DNA of 7,373 bases from Acidimicrobiales bacterium (GTDB lineage Bacteria > Actinomycetota > Acidimicrobiia > Acidimicrobiales > JABEUL01), in NCBI GenBank assembly GCA_013044465.1, contig JABEUL010000335.1, positions 1-7,373 on the forward strand, given 5' to 3'. Shown piece after piece: positions 6,620 through 7,373 of the stretch. Every line of letters starts with the position of its first letter. The stretch's first letter is position 1. The notes beneath the pieces are model-generated. The model was not told the DNA's origin and ran no database searches. It saw only the letters and a list, made by a program, of their open reading frames with translations. A program made the position numbers and the translations under genes.

Positions 6620-6946
6620 ATGTCAGGTTCAATTGTCAACGTTACCGATCAATCTTTTGATGAAACTTTGTTATCCGATGATCGCGCAGTTTTAGTAGAT
6701 TTTTGGGCTGAGTGGTGCACTCCCTGTAAGGCTATTGCACCGATTCTTGAAGCTCTTGCCGATGATGAAGCCGAAAAACTTCGAGTCGTTAAGTTAAATA
6801 TCGACGAAAACTTGGACACTACTCGCAGGTTTGACGTGATGAGCATTCCAACATTGATTCTATTCAAAGATGGCCAACCCGCGGCCAGGATTGTGGGGGC
6901 AAGAGGAAAGTCGCAGCTTCTATCAGAAATCAAGGATTACCTCTGA
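6620..6946 (+). CDS. trxA: Thioredoxin
   Basis: This 108-residue cytoplasmic thiol-disulfide oxidoreductase would be kept reduced by the neighbouring TrxB. The fold is complete: the VLVDFWAEWC strand leads into the active site C33-T-P-C36, and the cis-proline P77 lies in SIPTLILFKDG. The active site reads WCTPC instead of the canonical WCGPC; the second position is known to tune redox potential, so the protein may be slightly more oxidising than a standard thioredoxin, which is inference. ATG 6620 has only AAGG at 6601-6604, 15 bases upstream, so the ribosome site is poor and coupling to trxB translation is plausible. No better start is visible. Its stop lies close to the next gene and may overlap its start. 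Confidence 0.95.
   Translation: MSGSIVNVTDQSFDETLLSDDRAVLVDFWAEWCTPCKAIAPILEALADDEAEKLRVVKLNIDENLDTTRRFDVMSIPTLILFKDGQPAARIVGARGKSQLLSEIKDYL
6932..6936 (+). promoter_or_regulatory. Candidate ribosome binding site for a CTG start of the cwlM-like gene
   Basis: AAGGA lies within the last codons of trxA and is 6 bases from CTG 6943. That CTG shares bases with the trxA TGA stop (CTGA), a layout like the common ATGA overlap used for coupled translation. No such site precedes the TTG codons at 6967 or 6970. The match may be a by-product of the trxA residues IKDYL. Confidence 0.35.
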
Positions 6947-6966
6947 AAGAAAATAGTGAAATTCCC

Positions 6967-7373
6967 TTGTTGAGGCTGGGAAGCGAAGGCTGGCACATAA
7001 CCGACTGTCGCACAAGGCTCGAAAGGCTTGGTCACTTGACCAACGGAGACAGACCGGGAGTCTTCGGTGTAGAAACCCAAGAAGCAATCCGGTTATTTCA
7101 AGCGAGTCGAAACTTGGAAGTCGATGGAATTTGTGGACCAAACACTTGGGCTTCTTTAATAGAGGCCAGTTGGAAGTTAGGAGATCGCTTACTCTATCGG
7201 CGGCAGCCAATGCTTCGTGGAGATGACATAGCCGAACTGCAGAAACAGTTCAATATGCTTGGTTTTGACACCGGTCGGATTGATGGCATTTTTGGGGATG
7301 CCACTTTAAGTGCACTAACTGAATTCCAGCGTAACGTGGGACTTAGATCGGACGGGGTGGTCGGTCCGCGAAC
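6967..7373 (+). CDS. cwlM: CwlM-like protein with tandem peptidoglycan-binding domains, N-terminal part (cut by window edge)
   Basis: The 135 visible codons encode two PG_binding_1-type repeats. The first runs from about 1 to 66, with FGVETQEAIRLFQASRNLEVDG and CGPNTWASL. The second runs from about 83 to the edge, with RGDDIAELQKQFNMLGF, DGIFGDATLSALTEFQ and SDGVVGP. The linker EASWKLGDRLLY matches the corresponding stretch of mycobacterial CwlM very closely. In mycobacteria CwlM is cytoplasmic, is phosphorylated, activates MurA and also contacts MurJ; the amidase-like domain would lie beyond the window. No signal peptide is visible, which fits a cytoplasmic regulator. The start is uncertain: no ATG or GTG is in frame. 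TTG 6967 is used here, with TTG 6970 next to it, but neither has a ribosome site. CTG 6943, overlapping the trxA stop, has AAGGA six bases upstream and would add eight residues. Confidence 0.9.
   Translation, partial: MLRLGSEGWHITDCRTRLERLGHLTNGDRPGVFGVETQEAIRLFQASRNLEVDGICGPNTWASLIEASWKLGDRLLYRRQPMLRGDDIAELQKQFNMLGFDTGRIDGIFGDATLSALTEFQRNVGLRSDGVVGPR

Noticed and set aside
6923..7210. 95-codon minus-strand frame across the trxA-cwlM junction
   Set aside because: It lies opposite clear peptidoglycan-binding repeats read on the plus strand, so it is a shadow.
1..7373. Mobile element, CRISPR array, defence or phage module
   Set aside because: No transposase, integrase, spaced direct repeats or phage genes are seen; the holin-like small protein alone does not support a prophage.

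Overview
The window looks like a chromosomal segment from a moderate-to-low GC member of the Actinomycetota. I infer a free-living, possibly aquatic lineage of the Acidimicrobiia or a related class, but the class assignment is not proven. The evidence is the gene order: a leftward CCA-adding polymerase (pcnA-like), then rightward genes for a DUF6049-type membrane-anchored protein, a MurJ/MviN lipid II flippase, thioredoxin reductase, thioredoxin and a CwlM-like peptidoglycan-binding protein. This matches the Mycobacterium tuberculosis order Rv3907c (pcnA) - Rv3908 - Rv3909 - Rv3910 (mviN) - sigM - Rv3912 - trxB2 - trxC - cwlM, which lies next to parAB close to the replication origin.

Layout. 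Positions 1-285 hold the 5' part of pcnA on the minus strand, cut by the window edge. A 54-bp divergent spacer follows. The plus strand then carries seven genes with short spacers or overlaps: DUF6049 protein (340-2529), murJ (2519-4225, overlapping by 11 bp), a DegV-family protein (4277-5185), a small two-helix membrane protein (5246-5563), trxB (5582-6592), trxA (6620-6946), and the 5' part of a cwlM-like gene running off the right edge. The longest gene-free stretch is about 60 bp. I see no RNA genes, insertion sequences, CRISPR arrays or strong intrinsic terminators.

How the genes fit together. MurJ moves lipid II across the membrane, and the CwlM family in mycobacteria is a regulator of peptidoglycan precursor synthesis that also contacts the MurJ protein. 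The DUF6049 protein is a large exported protein of unknown function that is conserved beside MurJ. TrxB and TrxA form a complete NADPH-to-thiol relay. DegV proteins bind fatty acids, so this gene ties lipid handling to the envelope theme. Compared with the mycobacterial arrangement, the Nudix, sigM and Rv3912 genes are missing here, and degV plus the small membrane protein sit where sigM and Rv3912 would be.

Nothing in the window is a clear new system. The best leads are the degV plus small membrane protein pair inside a conserved envelope cluster, the short MurJ with several charged residues replaced, the unresolved non-ATG start of the cwlM-like gene, and two perfect 8-bp stem-loops inside the DUF6049 gene.
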